A program made the translations under genes and the position numbers. This document shows positions 44,526-55,574 of a DNA stretch of 64,000 nt, piece by piece. Position 1 is the first letter of the stretch. The number at the start of each line of letters is the position of its first letter. Origin of the DNA: Isoetes taiwanensis (lineage: Eukaryota > Streptophyta > Lycopodiopsida > Isoetales > Isoetaceae); contig JAJEKV010000052.1 in NCBI GenBank assembly GCA_021234155.1, forward strand, positions 3,094,254-3,158,253, read 5' to 3'. A model generated the notes under the pieces. The model was not told the DNA's origin and ran no database searches. It was given only the letters and a program-made list of their open reading frames with translations.

Positions 44526-44846
44526 TGGGCCACAGCGGAAGCCTCATCGGTTCCAGACCGCATGCGGGTGGCATTCGCGGGAGATCCGCCAAATTTTAGA
44601 GGTCCACGGACCTTCCGGATCGTGAAGTCGCCTTTTCAGAGGCCGGTATGGGGAGATCGCGACAAAGAATTTAAGACCGATCTCCGTTTCCAGACCTTTG
44701 CAATTTTGGCGCTCCAAGAGGCTGCTGAAGCCTACTTGGTAGCACTTTTTGGTGATGCCAACCTTTGCGTTATCCACGCAAAGAGGGTCACCATAATGCC
44801 TAAGGATTTAGCCCTCGCCCGTAGGATACGGGGGGAGCAACCTTAG
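44526..44846 (+). CDS. Histone H3 fold, C-terminal part of extra ORF 1 (frame-disturbed)
   Basis: The C-terminal 60 residues are unmistakable H3: [20 protein letters not shown], then [20 protein letters not shown], then [16 protein letters not shown] and the stop after QP. Upstream, in neighbouring frames, lie RKPHRF, REIRQ and LPF-like PFQRPV. That accounts for the alpha-N and alpha-1 region with two or three frame slips. Residues of the four-helix H3-H3 contact (Cys and His in NLCVIH, Asp in MPKD) are kept. There is no enlarged loop 1, so it is nearer canonical H3 than CENH3. The normal ART-K tail is absent, and the sequence abuts the nested transposon instead. Several slips coincide with expected CAG/CTG words. 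It lies on the element's coding strand, upstream of gag. Confidence 0.88.
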   Translation, partial: WATAEASSVPDRMRVAFAGDPPNFRGPRTFRIVKSPFQRPVWGDRDKEFKTDLRFQTFAILALQEAAEAYLVALFGDANLCVIHAKRVTIMPKDLALARRIRGEQP

Positions 44847-45085
44847 CCTACTTGCGGGGATCCGCGTTTGTACATATTTTTTTTGTGATAATTAATAAAA
44901 AGGCTTTTATTTTGAATTAAAAGTTTAATGTTTTTTTTAAAAATTTAAAATAAAATGCTGACGTCAACTTTAATAAGAGGGTTTAAAGGAATTTTGTGAA
45001 GGTTATTTTAAACGCTTCTTTTCCCTCTCCTCCCTTCTAGCGCCATGGCATACGCCGCCCGTAACCTTCTCCGCACGGTACCTTG
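44847..45085 (+). other. A/T-rich spacer between the extra ORFs
   Basis: The region consists of T-runs and A/T-rich DNA. CTTCTAG/CGCCATGG near 45,036-45,047 could be a splice acceptor or the start of extra ORF 2. Confidence 0.35.
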
Positions 45086-46424
45086 ATGGAGAGAAATGGG
45101 ATCCATTGTGTTCCCTTCGACTGCTTGACCTTTGCTATGCCCACGCGATAGATCTCCTTGCCAACATGTAATGGCATCCGGACTACGCCGGATTCCTTGA
45201 CTTTACATGGAGGAAATGCTTCCCTCTGTGTATTCCTCACGGGGATCCTCCCCACTTGTATTTGGAGCGGGGAGATAGTTCGACAGATGCTAGGCGGGGA
45301 CACACATGCTTATGATGTCCCGAAGGAGAAACTCCGATGGGGTAAACACCTACCGGTGGTCCAAAGATCGAGGGGCGAAGATCTGGAAGCTACTTTTGCT
45401 CTAGCCATCCTCATGGACCAATACGTTGAGGATGAAATCTTGCCGGCGCAGAGAAGGGCGGGGCTACGAGAATCCTCCGAGGAGGGGGATGACGAGCATA
45501 TAGGAATGGGCGACTTTGCGTTGGAAAGAGCTAGCGAGAGGAGCTACCACCGCCGCGTGACCAATCTATAGGCTTGTCGGGGTTAGACGGCCTTCCAATT
45601 ATTTATCACCGAGGCGGGAATACCTTCTCTTGGATGATTATATCCGGGCGTATCACGTGGTGGCGGATTTCGCGCGAAAAGCGCAAAGACCATGTACTTT
45701 ATGAGCTTGCGGAGTATTGTATGGATGATTTCATCGACTTCACTTCTACCGAAGCTTCCTCGGGAGGTGCACGGTACCGCTTGATTCGGGCCGGGGAGAC
45801 CCTAGAGCCGCGCGGAGACTCTATTACGTCTTCGCGACTGGTGATGCGAGGAACCCGCCCGCCTCCGCACGGATGCCTTCACGGCTATGGGACCTCACGC
45901 CCCAAACATTAATATGGTTGAGGTTCCCTCCGGCTCCGGATGATGAGGGTGAAGATTTATACCATAACCCTGCGACAAGAAGGAGGAGCAACGGGGAGCT
46001 CAAGGAGGAAGAAGTCCCCATGGACTTGGATAAGGAAGTGGCAAAGAATCGAGACCGCATGGGAAAGTCTTTGGGTAACCACCTTACCGTTTCTTTTTTG
46101 TCGGCCCGACATGGACAAGTCCTCTTCATAGCCCGAGATCTAGGGCCGGAGGTGAAGCTTCATGGTGGGCCCTCCGGTGCAATCTCTACACCGGCCGGCC
46201 CCACAAAGCTTCCCTATCGTACGTTTACGTATGTACTCGTACGACGGGATCTTGCCCTGACGGCCTTGGGTCAGGACATTGCGCCTTGGATGGGCATGAA
46301 GCTCCTCACGGCAGCCCCATTGGCCGTTGCCTATCCACCGGAGGTTGCATCCGCATTTGCGGCCGCCACGGTAGACCACAGGGTTACTCTGTATGATAAC
46401 CTAATAGCCTCCACCACCTCCTAG
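45086..46424 (+). CDS. Extra ORF 2 of the large chromovirus (unknown protein)
   Basis: I do not recognise it. Coding-like sequence runs through three frames: about 45,086-45,571 (FLTGILPTCIWSGEIVRQML; EATFALAILMDQYVEDEILP), about 45,574-45,912 (HVLYELAEYCMDDFIDFTST) and 45,873-46,424 (PPAPDDEGEDLYHNP; TFTYVLVRRDLALTALGQDI, ending STTS and a stop). Composition is ordinary soluble-protein with an acidic middle. It lies between the H3-like ORF and gag on the same strand. Extra ORFs upstream of gag are known in some plant Ty3/gypsy lineages, but I see no similarity to those. Confidence 0.5.
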
Positions 46425-46482
46425 GGCTAAGGATCAAGAGGCGGGGCCTAGTTCCTAGTATAATTTTGCTAAATGTATATAT

Positions 46483-46485
<3 letters not shown>

Positions 46486-46578
<93 letters not shown>
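46486..46578. repeat. (AT)n microsatellite, 93 bp
   Basis: An uninterrupted AT dinucleotide run of about 46 units lies between extra ORF 2 and the gag leader. Confidence 0.95.
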
Positions 46579-46581
<3 letters not shown>

Positions 46582-46699
46582 TTTCTAGTTTTATATATTC
46601 ATATATGTGTGTTGCGGGATTTTTTCGCTTGGCAATTGAATGGACCATATTGACAAATGGTGTACCTTACTTACTTATTAAATACAAAGTTCTCTTGAG

Positions 46700-47550
46700 G
46701 AGTATTATTGAATTGTGTTTTTTATGACATCCTCTTCAAAAGTATTAAAACTTTAGAATATAATGGAATTACAAAATGTTCTCTATTTATTCCAACTATG
46801 TTGGAGGAAACCATTTGGGAATATGAGGAGAGAATGCCCGATATGGTTAGGAGGGACGATCAGGGCCTTGAGACGGGGACTATGGCCAGAGATATGGTGA
46901 ATACCCGTGAGTGGGAGGAAGGCTATGAAACCGAACCACCGCCACCGAGGGAACTCTAACGACCACGACAAAGGGCTGGAGATAGTTAACATCCTCGGGG
47001 ATCGAGCTTTTCGAGGATCCGAAGATGACCCCGCGGTCGCACAGGACCTCTTGGAATATGACCGTGCCACGAAGCCGAGGGCGCCAAAGCGACCATCTTT
47101 GGCAACTCTTTTATGCGTCGAAGGCTCTTTAACCTTCGATTATCAGCCCAACATGGGAGTACCAAGCAATCATTGTCCAAGCACGCACACGCTATAAACT
47201 TCGTCCGAAGCCATGCGGGAGAGTACCGCTTCGTGATCTCAGTACCCTTCGCCAACCCCTAGGCTTGGTCTCTTCCGTTATGTTTTCGTTGTTGTGGTTC
47301 TTATTGTGCAAATAGAACTTTAAAAGTTCCCATTGTATCATACCTACTTTTGTCTCAATCCATGTATCAATCAACCCGTTGTTGTACTCAACTTGAATGA
47401 AATACAAATATTGTTTTACTGTTTGTATATACTTTTGTCTCGATTAATTTAAAAGGGATTGTACATTAATGTAAATGCTTATATTTTCATAAATGGTTCC
47501 TATAGGCGGTTAATGCGTAACGCAGCCTTTGGCAAACACCCTCCAACGCC
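46700..47550 (+). other. Possible further coding traces before gag
   Basis: Frames at 46,798-46,959 (LEETIWEYEERMPDMVRRDD) and 46,907-47,197 (VNILGDRAFRGSEDDPAVAQ) look like protein-coding composition but match nothing I know. They may be the N-terminal part of gag or a third extra ORF. Confidence 0.35.
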
Positions 47551-47569
47551 CGGAGGGTCACCCCCCGAA

Positions 47570-48710
47570 CAGAATTGATGTTAATGAAAAGGCAACTTCG
47601 GCGAAGTTACATGGGCTTATGTGTTGCATACCAATCCACCGCCACATACTCGGGAGGGCCGGACCGGAATTACCTCCCGACCATTGAGTCCACTCACAAT
47701 GACCATCTCCTCCCGAGCTAGCCCTATACGTACATAAAGGAGGACTCATACTAAGCGTCATCGGTTCCTCTAAGGATAGCGCCGCTTGCTCACATTCAAC
47801 CGCCGGGTTCTTAGGATCCTCGCTATCGGACAATGACCATTCAAGGCGTAAGGATAAGGAGTACAGAAAAACCGTTGATAATCTGACCATCACTAGTATA
47901 TGGAAAAACCGGAAGTTGGCTCGGGGTTTGATGGGAAATCCGAGGAGGAGGCTTGAATGCGGAATCTTGGTTGGACGAAATGAAGGAATTGGGAAGTCCT
48001 ACGGAATGACAGAGAGAAAGATCTGAGGGGAAGGTCGCCACCACAAACCTTACCGGAGCTGCCTGTATTTGGTGGAAGGGTTACGCCCGAGCTAAGCACA
48101 CGGACGAGGGAGTAGATGCAAGTTCAAGAAGTTCGCTAAGGCTTTTAAATCGCATTACGTGCCTCGCGGCGCACAAATGCCAATGTATGAGACCTTCTAC
48201 TGGGTTGGAACAGAAGGGCATGTCGGTGCAGGCCTACAGCTCATTTAATTCATGCGTTTGAGGTTGTATGTACCGGGAATGAATGAGAAAAGGGCAAGAG
48301 AGGGCTACATTGAAGGATTGGCCCCATCCATTAAACGTATGGTCAAGGCCATAGACCCAAAATCGATGCAGAGGCGGAAGCTAAGGCATTAAGCCTTGAG
48401 GAAGACACGCCAAAGAACAAAAGATCCGCGACACATTTCCTTACTCGCGCCCACGGCCCGTCCACACCTTACAAACCCCGTTCGCTAAGTCCAGGGGCCC
48501 TCTCTCAAAGACAATTCTTATGGCCGCCAGAGAAGAAAGTCGCCTTTAGCACGGATAAGCGAGAACAATGCTGGTAAGGAAGTTCGGGGCCTCTTAAGTC
48601 CATTCCTAAGGAGGCCGTGAGAACAGCTCCACGGGATAAGGCATGCTGGGGTGCATGAGGCCTGGACACTTCATTAATTGTCCGCACGCCACGCCAGATC
48701 GCTCAACCGC
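47570..48710 (+). CDS. Gag of the large chromovirus (frameshifted)
   Basis: Pieces of a Ty3/gypsy gag are spread over frames: a capsid signature TGAACIWWKGYARAKHTDEG (about 48,050-48,110), KAFKSHYVPRGAQM, RLYVPGMNEKRAREGYIEGL and ALSLEEDTPKNK. A zinc knuckle lies near 48,640-48,690 with C-X2-C-X4-H-X4-C (CWGC, MRPGHF, INC) if one missing base is allowed. Confidence 0.75.
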
Positions 48711-48929
48711 CATGGCCGACCTGGATTGGGAAGATTTGGAGTCCAATCTTGCTGCGGAGGACGAGGCTCCCGAGAGTACATTCATGGTGCGTCTCATATT
48801 CTTGCCGCTATAGAAACAGTAACGTTGAAAGTCGATATACATTATTTCTACAATAGGCCAAGTAGACAAGTAAGCCCTTCATAATTTTGATGGACACGGT
48901 AGAAATACGCATAATTTTGCTTCTCCTAG

Positions 48930-49310
48930 AATGGCCGAATGCTACCGTTTGAAACGCGTTGAGATCCCTAAGCCGGTCACATTAGCTAGCGGTAAGATCG
49001 CGGACACACTCATGGCCGTCGTATTAACCTTAAAATCACGGTTTGCCGGGTGCACCCGGTTGCCTTGGGTGCGAATTAATGGACATTGGCAAATATGATC
49101 TTATTGTGGGAATGGAGTTTTTAGCGTCTGCGGGGGCCCACATAGACTGCCCCGGAGAAACGGAGGTCACCTTCAACGCCGCTAATGGAGCACGTGTGAC
49201 GATAAAAGGTGATTCATTACACTCCGCCATGCAGTCAATCTCAATAAAGCAGTTAGGGAAAGCTATACGCAGGAATGAACTCCTTTGCCTCATTAAACTT
49301 CGCTTCCATT
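48930..49310 (+). CDS. Aspartic protease region of the large chromovirus
   Basis: PKPVTLASGKIADTLMAVVL is followed by MDIGKYDLIVGMEFLASAGA, the C-terminal half of the Ty3/gypsy protease fold. The active-site D-S-G segment lies in the damaged stretch around 48,880-48,930 and is not readable. Confidence 0.7.
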
Positions 49311-49329
49311 GAGTCGGACTCCAAACGGC

Positions 49330-50145
49330 GACAAGTAATCGGCGCTTTACCATCGGACATTGCTACCCTTCTTCGAGAATTTAGCGATCTTTTTTCCGGA
49401 TGAGATCCACAAGCTTCCTCCTTCGAGAGGGGTGGAATGTGAGATAACTCTTGAACGGTACTAAGCCTACCAGCAAAGCCCCTGACGAATGAGTCCTCGG
49501 GAGTTAGCGAGCTTAAAGCTTGACTACAAGAGTTCTTGAATTTGGGGTTTATTCGCCCAATGTTTCACCATTTGGCTCCTATTCTTTTTGTCAAGAAGAA
49601 AGATGGCTCCTTAAGAATGTGTATTGATTATAGGCAACTCAATAAGCATACCATCAAGAATCGCTATGCTTTGCCTAGGCGAGATGATCTTATGGACCCG
49701 ATTACAAGGAGCAAAATATTTCTCAAAGATTGATTTTGCTCCGGTTACCATCGGATAAGGATTAAGGGAACAGGACATCCATAAGTCCGCTTTTCGTACC
49801 GGATATGGGCATTATGAATTCACCTGTCATGCCTTTTGGATTGACCAACGCCTACCAGCGTTTATGCGGTTGATGAATGACATCTTCCGCCAATACTTGG
49901 ATGACTTTGTTGTCATTTTCTTTGATGACATTCTCATCTATAGTAAAACCTTGCAGCAACATGAACAACATCTTCGATTAGCTTTGCAAAAGCTAAGGCG
50001 CCATCGACTCTTTGCCAAGTTCTCTAAATGCAAGTTAAGCCACTCGAGGGTAGACTATTTGGGGCATATTGTCTCAGAAGGAATTGCTACAGACCCAGCT
50101 AAGATAGAAGCGGTAAAGGATTGGCCCATTCCGCCTAATGTTTGA
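49330..50145 (+). CDS. Reverse transcriptase of the large chromovirus
   Basis: Motifs in order across frames: [59 protein letters not shown], a damaged motif A region around 49,730-49,850, then [18 protein letters not shown] (catalytic Asp pair) and YLGHIVSEG. Frame breaks at about 49,500, 49,735 and 49,850. Confidence 0.9.
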
Positions 50146-50720
50146 GAGGTCCGAGTTTCTTGGGACTCGGGGGATATTATCGGAAATTTGTTAAGGATTT
50201 TGCAACAATTGCCGCACCTCTTACTAATCTCACAAGGCATGAGAAAGTAAAGGATTGGATGGAACATTGGAGAACAAAAGTCCAAGTCGGCTTTCAGAAG
50301 CTCAAGGATGCCTTAACATCCGCACGGTCCTTACCTTGCACGATCACGAAAAGGACAAAGCGGTAGCCACCGACGCTAGTAAGATAGCTCTTTGGTGGAG
50401 TTCTAATGCGGGAGGGGAGAGTTGTTGCTTACGATTCAAAGAAGATGAGCGATCATGCGAGCAGCGATATCCTACCCATGACCAGGAGTTCTTTGGCGGT
50501 TGTTCGTGCTCTCCGTATTTGGAGACACTACCTTCTTGGTAGAAGATTTCAGCTGGATACGGATCATCGAGTCTCAGCTATTTATCCACCTACCAAATCT
50601 CAATCTACGTCGGCCTTGAGATGGATGGAATTCCTCGAGGAATATGACTTGAGATTGTATATAAACCGGGGAAGCACAATGTGGTTGCGGATGCTTTGTC
50701 ACGTCATCCCTTCATAACCC
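50146..50720 (+). CDS. RNase H of the large chromovirus
   Basis: SFLGLGGYYRKFVKDFATIA (RT-RNase H connection) is followed by VATDASKIAL, VVRALRIWRHYLLGRRFQLD and TDHR, then RWMEFLEEYDLRL. Catalytic acidic residues of the Ty3-type RNase H are visible in broken frames. Confidence 0.85.
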
Positions 50721-50724
50721 GCAC

Positions 50725-51845
50725 CCATTGTAATGCCATTTCCACACTCACTCACCGAGTTTGGGAAGCAAATAGAAACAGACCTTGCCCACAGATCGAA
50801 TTCTCAGAATATTTGGGAAAGTTTGGGTAAGGAAGCCCGTCTCGATAGAGAACGCGTGAAGCATTCCGTTCATATAAGAAGGAGGACAAATTATTATATT
50901 ACAAAGATAAGTTGTGTGTTCCAAATGACTTGAGGGGTGCAAAAGTTCGATTCTCCATGATACACACAATGACCCTATAGCAGACATGCGGGTTTTATGA
51001 AAACTTACTTTAAGATCCGCTCCGGCTATTTTTGGCCTTCCATGAAGAAGGATATTGCTAGGTACATCAAAGCGATTTGTGGGGTTTGTCGACAAACCAA
51101 GGCCCGAGCAATTAAGAGTTCGGGGAGTTGCAACCTTTAGATGTGCCCAACGCCAAGTGGGAAGTCATAACCATGGATTTCATTGTGGGGCTTCCCGCAC
51201 TCTCGTGGGTATGATGCCTTAATGGTGGTAATTCGACAAATTATCAAAGATGGCTCACTTCACGCCATGTCGCACCACCGGACACCGCCCATTACACAGC
51301 CTTGCTCTTTGCAAAGGAAATTTTTCAGGTTGCGGGATGCGAGAGTAATTGTATGGGATAGGGATCCTAAGTTTGTCGATTGCATTCGGAAGGATTTCTT
51401 CGCCACCATCGGACCAAGCTTGCCATGAGTACGACCTACCATCCTCGGACGGATGGTCAAAAGCGAGCGTGTCAATCATTATTATCGAAGATATGCTAAG
51501 AAGCTATGTATGGAGTAAACGGTCACAATGGGCGGATTATATTTACTTGGTAGAATTAAGCCTACAACAATACAAAGCGGGGAGTCTTCTAGAATGTCTC
51601 CCTTCATGATAAATTATGGCTATCAATGTCTTACTCGGACGCGTGGCATAATCTGTTTCTAAAGTGGAGGTCTCTCAACAACTCCTTCTAGAAATGGGGG
51701 GCCTTGGTGGAAGAAGTTGAGGGGTTACTTATTGGCCGCGACGCCGCGGTCGTCGAGGAAAGAGTCTAGCGGATAAGCAGGACCCCACCGAATCTTCCAG
51801 TGGGCTTAATCAGTTTGGCTTAAGATCAAAAGTAAAACAAGCCAA
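50725..51845 (+). CDS. Integrase of the large chromovirus (zinc finger and core)
   Basis: HAGFMKTYFKIRSGYFWPSM and ICGVCRQTKA give the HHCC zinc finger. DFIVGLP-like, VIVWDRDPKFV and a garbled TDGQ-SERVNHYYR segment give the catalytic core. At least five frame breaks are present. Confidence 0.82.
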
Positions 51846-52406
51846 GCTTAAAATTGGTAAGCTTGAAGAAGTTGGCACCCGGATGGCTGGGCCGTTCGGG
51901 ATTGCGAGCGTGTGGGAGAAACAGGCATATCGCTTGGACTTGCCACCCCGCTTTGAAAATCCACAAGGTCTTTCCGTGGAGTCTTACGAAGCAACACACC
52001 CACGATCGAGAGGAGGTTTTGGATACCCCTACCCTCCACGGAAATGGCCGAAGAGCAACTGGAGATAGTGCGAAGCTCTTCTCGATCGAGCTTACAAGCG
52101 GACGGAAGGACTCAAATGTTGCAATACTTGGTCAAGTGGAAGCACTTACCAGTTGAAGATGCTACCTGGGTGATGAAGATAGACCTTGAGAAGCACTATC
52201 CGGACTTCATGCGGGAATCTCAAGGCCGCACCATCAACGATGCTATCAACCCCGCTCCCGGCGGTAAGCTTGAAGGCTTGATTGACCGAGAATCATGTTT
52301 TAGAGGGGTAGACGCATCGTATATGATAATAATAACCGATGATGAGATCACCGTGTTCTCTAGGACGTGGTTTATTGTTGATGTTGACATGACCGCGAAT
52401 TGCTAG
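51846..52406 (+). CDS. Integrase C-terminus and chromodomain
   Basis: GPFGIASVWEKQAYRLDLPP and SVESYEATHPRSRGG form the C-terminal integrase region. A chromodomain follows at 52,110-52,215: MLQYLVKWKHLPVEDATWVM, with the aromatic residues expected for methyl-lysine binding (Y and W in YLVKW, W in ATW). It marks the element as a chromovirus. The frame ends at 52,406. Confidence 0.9.
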
Positions 52407-52937
52407 AAAGGCATCTAGTAAATAGACTGTGTTCATTCCGGCTATACGGGGAACTCCACCATTCCTTATGCCACAATGAATTACAAACCGTACACATAAT
52501 AGATTCCCTTCTAGATATTTTTTTTCTTTTAATTGTAGGGGGTGGTCCCTTCAACCACAACTTAATCATATTATTAACCTACGGGTATATGGTTGTGTGC
52601 AGGCCAGTGAACAAGTCGTCACCTGCCTTGTATAGAGGGTTGCTGATGACCCAACTTTTCCCGTATTGGTTTTGTCTACATGTGTGATTTTTGCTCTCAG
52701 AATGTTTTAAATGGGACTTCGGTCCTAAACTCCCTTGATCATAAGTTTGTATCGGGCACCCTGGTGCTTGTACTTTGATATTTTAACTTCAATGTATTCT
52801 TGTCCAGGCTTACTATAATCTCAGCGTATTAATGTTATATTCTTACTTCATTTTCTAATTGATTGCTTTACTACGTATATGTATTCAATTAGCTAACCCC
52901 AATCTTTGAGGACAACAATATTTTTAGGAGGGGAGAA
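52407..52937 (+). other. 3' untranslated part and polypurine tract
   Basis: No coding sequence. It ends in TTTTTAGGAGGGGAGAA (52,921-52,937), the plus-strand primer, directly before the LTR. Confidence 0.8.
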
Positions 52938-54543
52938 TGTGACGTTCCATGTATTTATCACGGTCTACTATCACGGGACACGTACAAATACAAGCACGTC
53001 ACTCCATAAAATGCGCTACCATGGGGTATGGGAACTTAATTGCAACCTAGGGGGTTACCTTAAAAAGGATTAAATTAGCTATGCTAATTTAACACATTAA
53101 TAATAATAACCTATAACCTAGGAAATTAGGCTAATTACCATTTGGGAAGGCGCCACCTGCCCCAATCGATTGGGCAGCATGGGGATTGCCAAGTTTGGAT
53201 GCCAACTTGACCCCTATCCCTGGGATTGACTCCTGAAGATCGACCAAGGAGGGCCAGGAGCTGGGCGCCATCATACACTTGCAGAAGCTCACCATAACAG
53301 TCGTCCCTGTGAAGTAACAGCTGAATTCTCAACTCCCAGAAGATGGAGGCCCCATGGAAGCGAGTCCGGCCGTAATTCAGGTAGGTGGCTATGTGAATTC
53401 TAGTTAACACTTGGTTGTGTCCGTCTCTCTCTGTTCTCTTGGTGAATCAATCATAGAAACTAACCCTTGATTGTACAAACAAGTTCTCTTTATATTCAAT
53501 TCTTGTTCTTACTCTGAAAGGATGGATCGTTAGTTCTTTGTTTAGTCGACTCGAAAACGGGGGATTACGGGGGTAGAGGCCTCGACCGGTGTATTGTAGT
53601 ATGCTCCCTAGATGGCGCCTGCAGAGTCCCATTAATTGCGGCGTGCACAAGAACCCACCGGGTCCTAGATGCTATGGTGCTTAGCACCGGACAAGGAAAC
53701 GGTGGTGACATGAGGGGTGGGGTCTTGCATGAGCATACAAGGCTCCCGAGACTCCTACGAGTGGGCTAGGGCGATAGCCGGGTCTCGTTGAGGGCCGGGT
53801 ATGGGTCGACACTCCACAGGTGTAGTGGTGTGATCCGTATGGAGCACCATGCACTTTGAGTAGATTTAGGTGAGTAAGTCGGGATGCGGATCGCGGGGGT
53901 CGCTGATGCGCACGTATTCTCTAGCTCACCCATGGAACCACTGTGATTACGAAGGGGACGCCTCCCGACCTGCCTCATCGGACCCGGCGTCATGAACCTG
54001 GAGTAGGCTCGGGAGGGTGATGCCCCGAGTTTATGCGTCTCAGGAAGGCTATAGCAAAGCCATAGCATGAATTGACCCATCCGCAAAGTGTGCACGGGGA
54101 GGGGCGGATGGAGTGGACAACCCTAGCCAATGCTCTATGCCAGATAGCGCCATGCCAAGACTTCGGTCTGCTGATCTCTTGAGGCTCTGCCGTCGGTCGA
54201 TCCTCACGGAGTCCGAGCTGGGGTAGAACCGGATTACGGGTGTTTTCAGTAGGATTAGATGCATATTCTATGCGTTGGTATATTAGATGGATCGCCACCC
54301 TTTCGTGGTGGTTATTTATGTATATTCATCTTTGTGTGCTAACCCTTGTATTCATGCTTCATGACGTAGGAGTCCCCGGCGAAGGCGTGGGCGAATGACC
54401 CTTCGTGTCCTTCTTTCGGGCCTCATTTCATAGATGGACCGAAATAGACGGAGGGCCCTGCTCATGGTGAGATGATTGCCATGGGAGGGGAAAGTCCCCG
54501 TATGTATACGTCCGAGGGTCGTATATATTCTGGGAGCGTCACA
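52938..54543 (+). repeat. 3' LTR of the large chromovirus
   Basis: It is the same length as the 5' LTR to within two bases and ends GCGTCACA before the GCGTC duplication. More CAG/CTG words are intact here than in the 5' LTR in some parts and fewer in others. Confidence 0.92.
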
Positions 54544-54548
54544 GCGTC

Positions 54549-55574
54549 AATGCCAGTTTTTCCCATTTTACGATAGCTAGCATAAGATCCATATTAGCTT
54601 TCGCATAAGATGCATCTTTCAAGTTGTTTGGCTCACAGGCAATAAAACTTTCTTGTCTGCATTATTCTATGGCAAATCATCCACCAAAAAATGATGATGG
54701 ATACGTTTCTTCATTGGCCATATTCCAAAACCATATGTACATCTCTGCAATAGTTATAAGGCATCAAGTCAATGCATAAATTATAACTATATGTCATGCT
54801 TACTTTTCACGATGAACATCTTCCACGGCACCACTTGGTGACTAGCGATAGCGTGATATTAAAATATTCATCGACGGCGCCATACACCATGGAAGCGGTC
54901 GTGACATTTAGTGAATTGAACCATATAGAGTGGTATAAGTTAGACTTTGGAACGAGCAAAATGATAACAAGTGTTGTTCCATAGACATCTTAATTTGTTG
55001 CAAAATTATCAATACTTTGCTTTCATCTCATATGCAATGCGAGTCAACATTGCATCTTAAAGTGGCTTGTTTTGCAAAAAAAGCGGTAGCCGTGGTTGTT
55101 TAGCATTGATATTGCAAATTTGTCGAAATATTGTGGTCACTTTGCATTTCCGAGCTGCGGACTAGTTATTCATCAACAGTCAATGACAACCACCAAGCAA
55201 CTTTAGTGTAATCATTGCTGGTTATCCGGCCGAGAATATCGCTCTTTAACTCTGTTAAATTTTCTAGCACCACCAAGAAATCAAACTGATGGGTCTCAAA
55301 GGATTCCTTATTGTTAGAGACTTGCTTCGGACCCTTCCTTGATGTGCACTCATTGAACCCGGCGGGTTTCACACATTGAAGTGGGACTGAGCTCCTTCGT
55401 TTACTTTCTTGGATTTTGAACTTATCGGGGCGGCTTTCGGCCAGTATGGATCTTTTTGCGTTTACATCCTATTCGGAAAGATTCACATTATTCTTTTCCA
55501 TCTCCATCTTCAGTCCGAAACCCTTGGTTGAAAATGACTTATAGAACCAGTAGATGTTTTCAATGTGACCGGAC
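54549..55574. other. Unit A flank, non-coding
   Basis: It matches 60,976-61,995 of unit B. No gene is recognised in either copy. Confidence 0.6.

Larger units (their letters stand above)
31842..54543 (+). mobile_element. 22.7 kb Ty3/gypsy chromovirus with H3-like and other extra ORFs
   Basis: LTRs of 1.61 kb at 31,842-33,448 and 52,938-54,543 begin TGTGACGTTCCATG. A tRNA-Met-type PBS (TGGTATCG..., 33,451) follows the left LTR, and a purine tract TAGGAGGGGAGAA precedes the right one. The internal region, on the plus strand, holds extra coding region 1 (34,201-35,122 plus 44,526-44,846, ending in a histone H3 fold), extra coding region 2 (about 45,086-46,424), gag, protease, RT, RNase H, integrase and chromodomain. 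A 9.4 kb DNA transposon is nested at 35,123-44,525. Without it the element is about 13.3 kb. The 5 bp TSD and the empty site in unit B prove that everything between the LTRs arrived as, or within, this insertion. Confidence 0.93.

Noticed and set aside
44526-44846. Centromeric H3 (CENH3) as identity of the histone fold
   Set aside because: Loop 1 is not enlarged, and [20 protein letters not shown] and RRIRGE are of the canonical H3 type.
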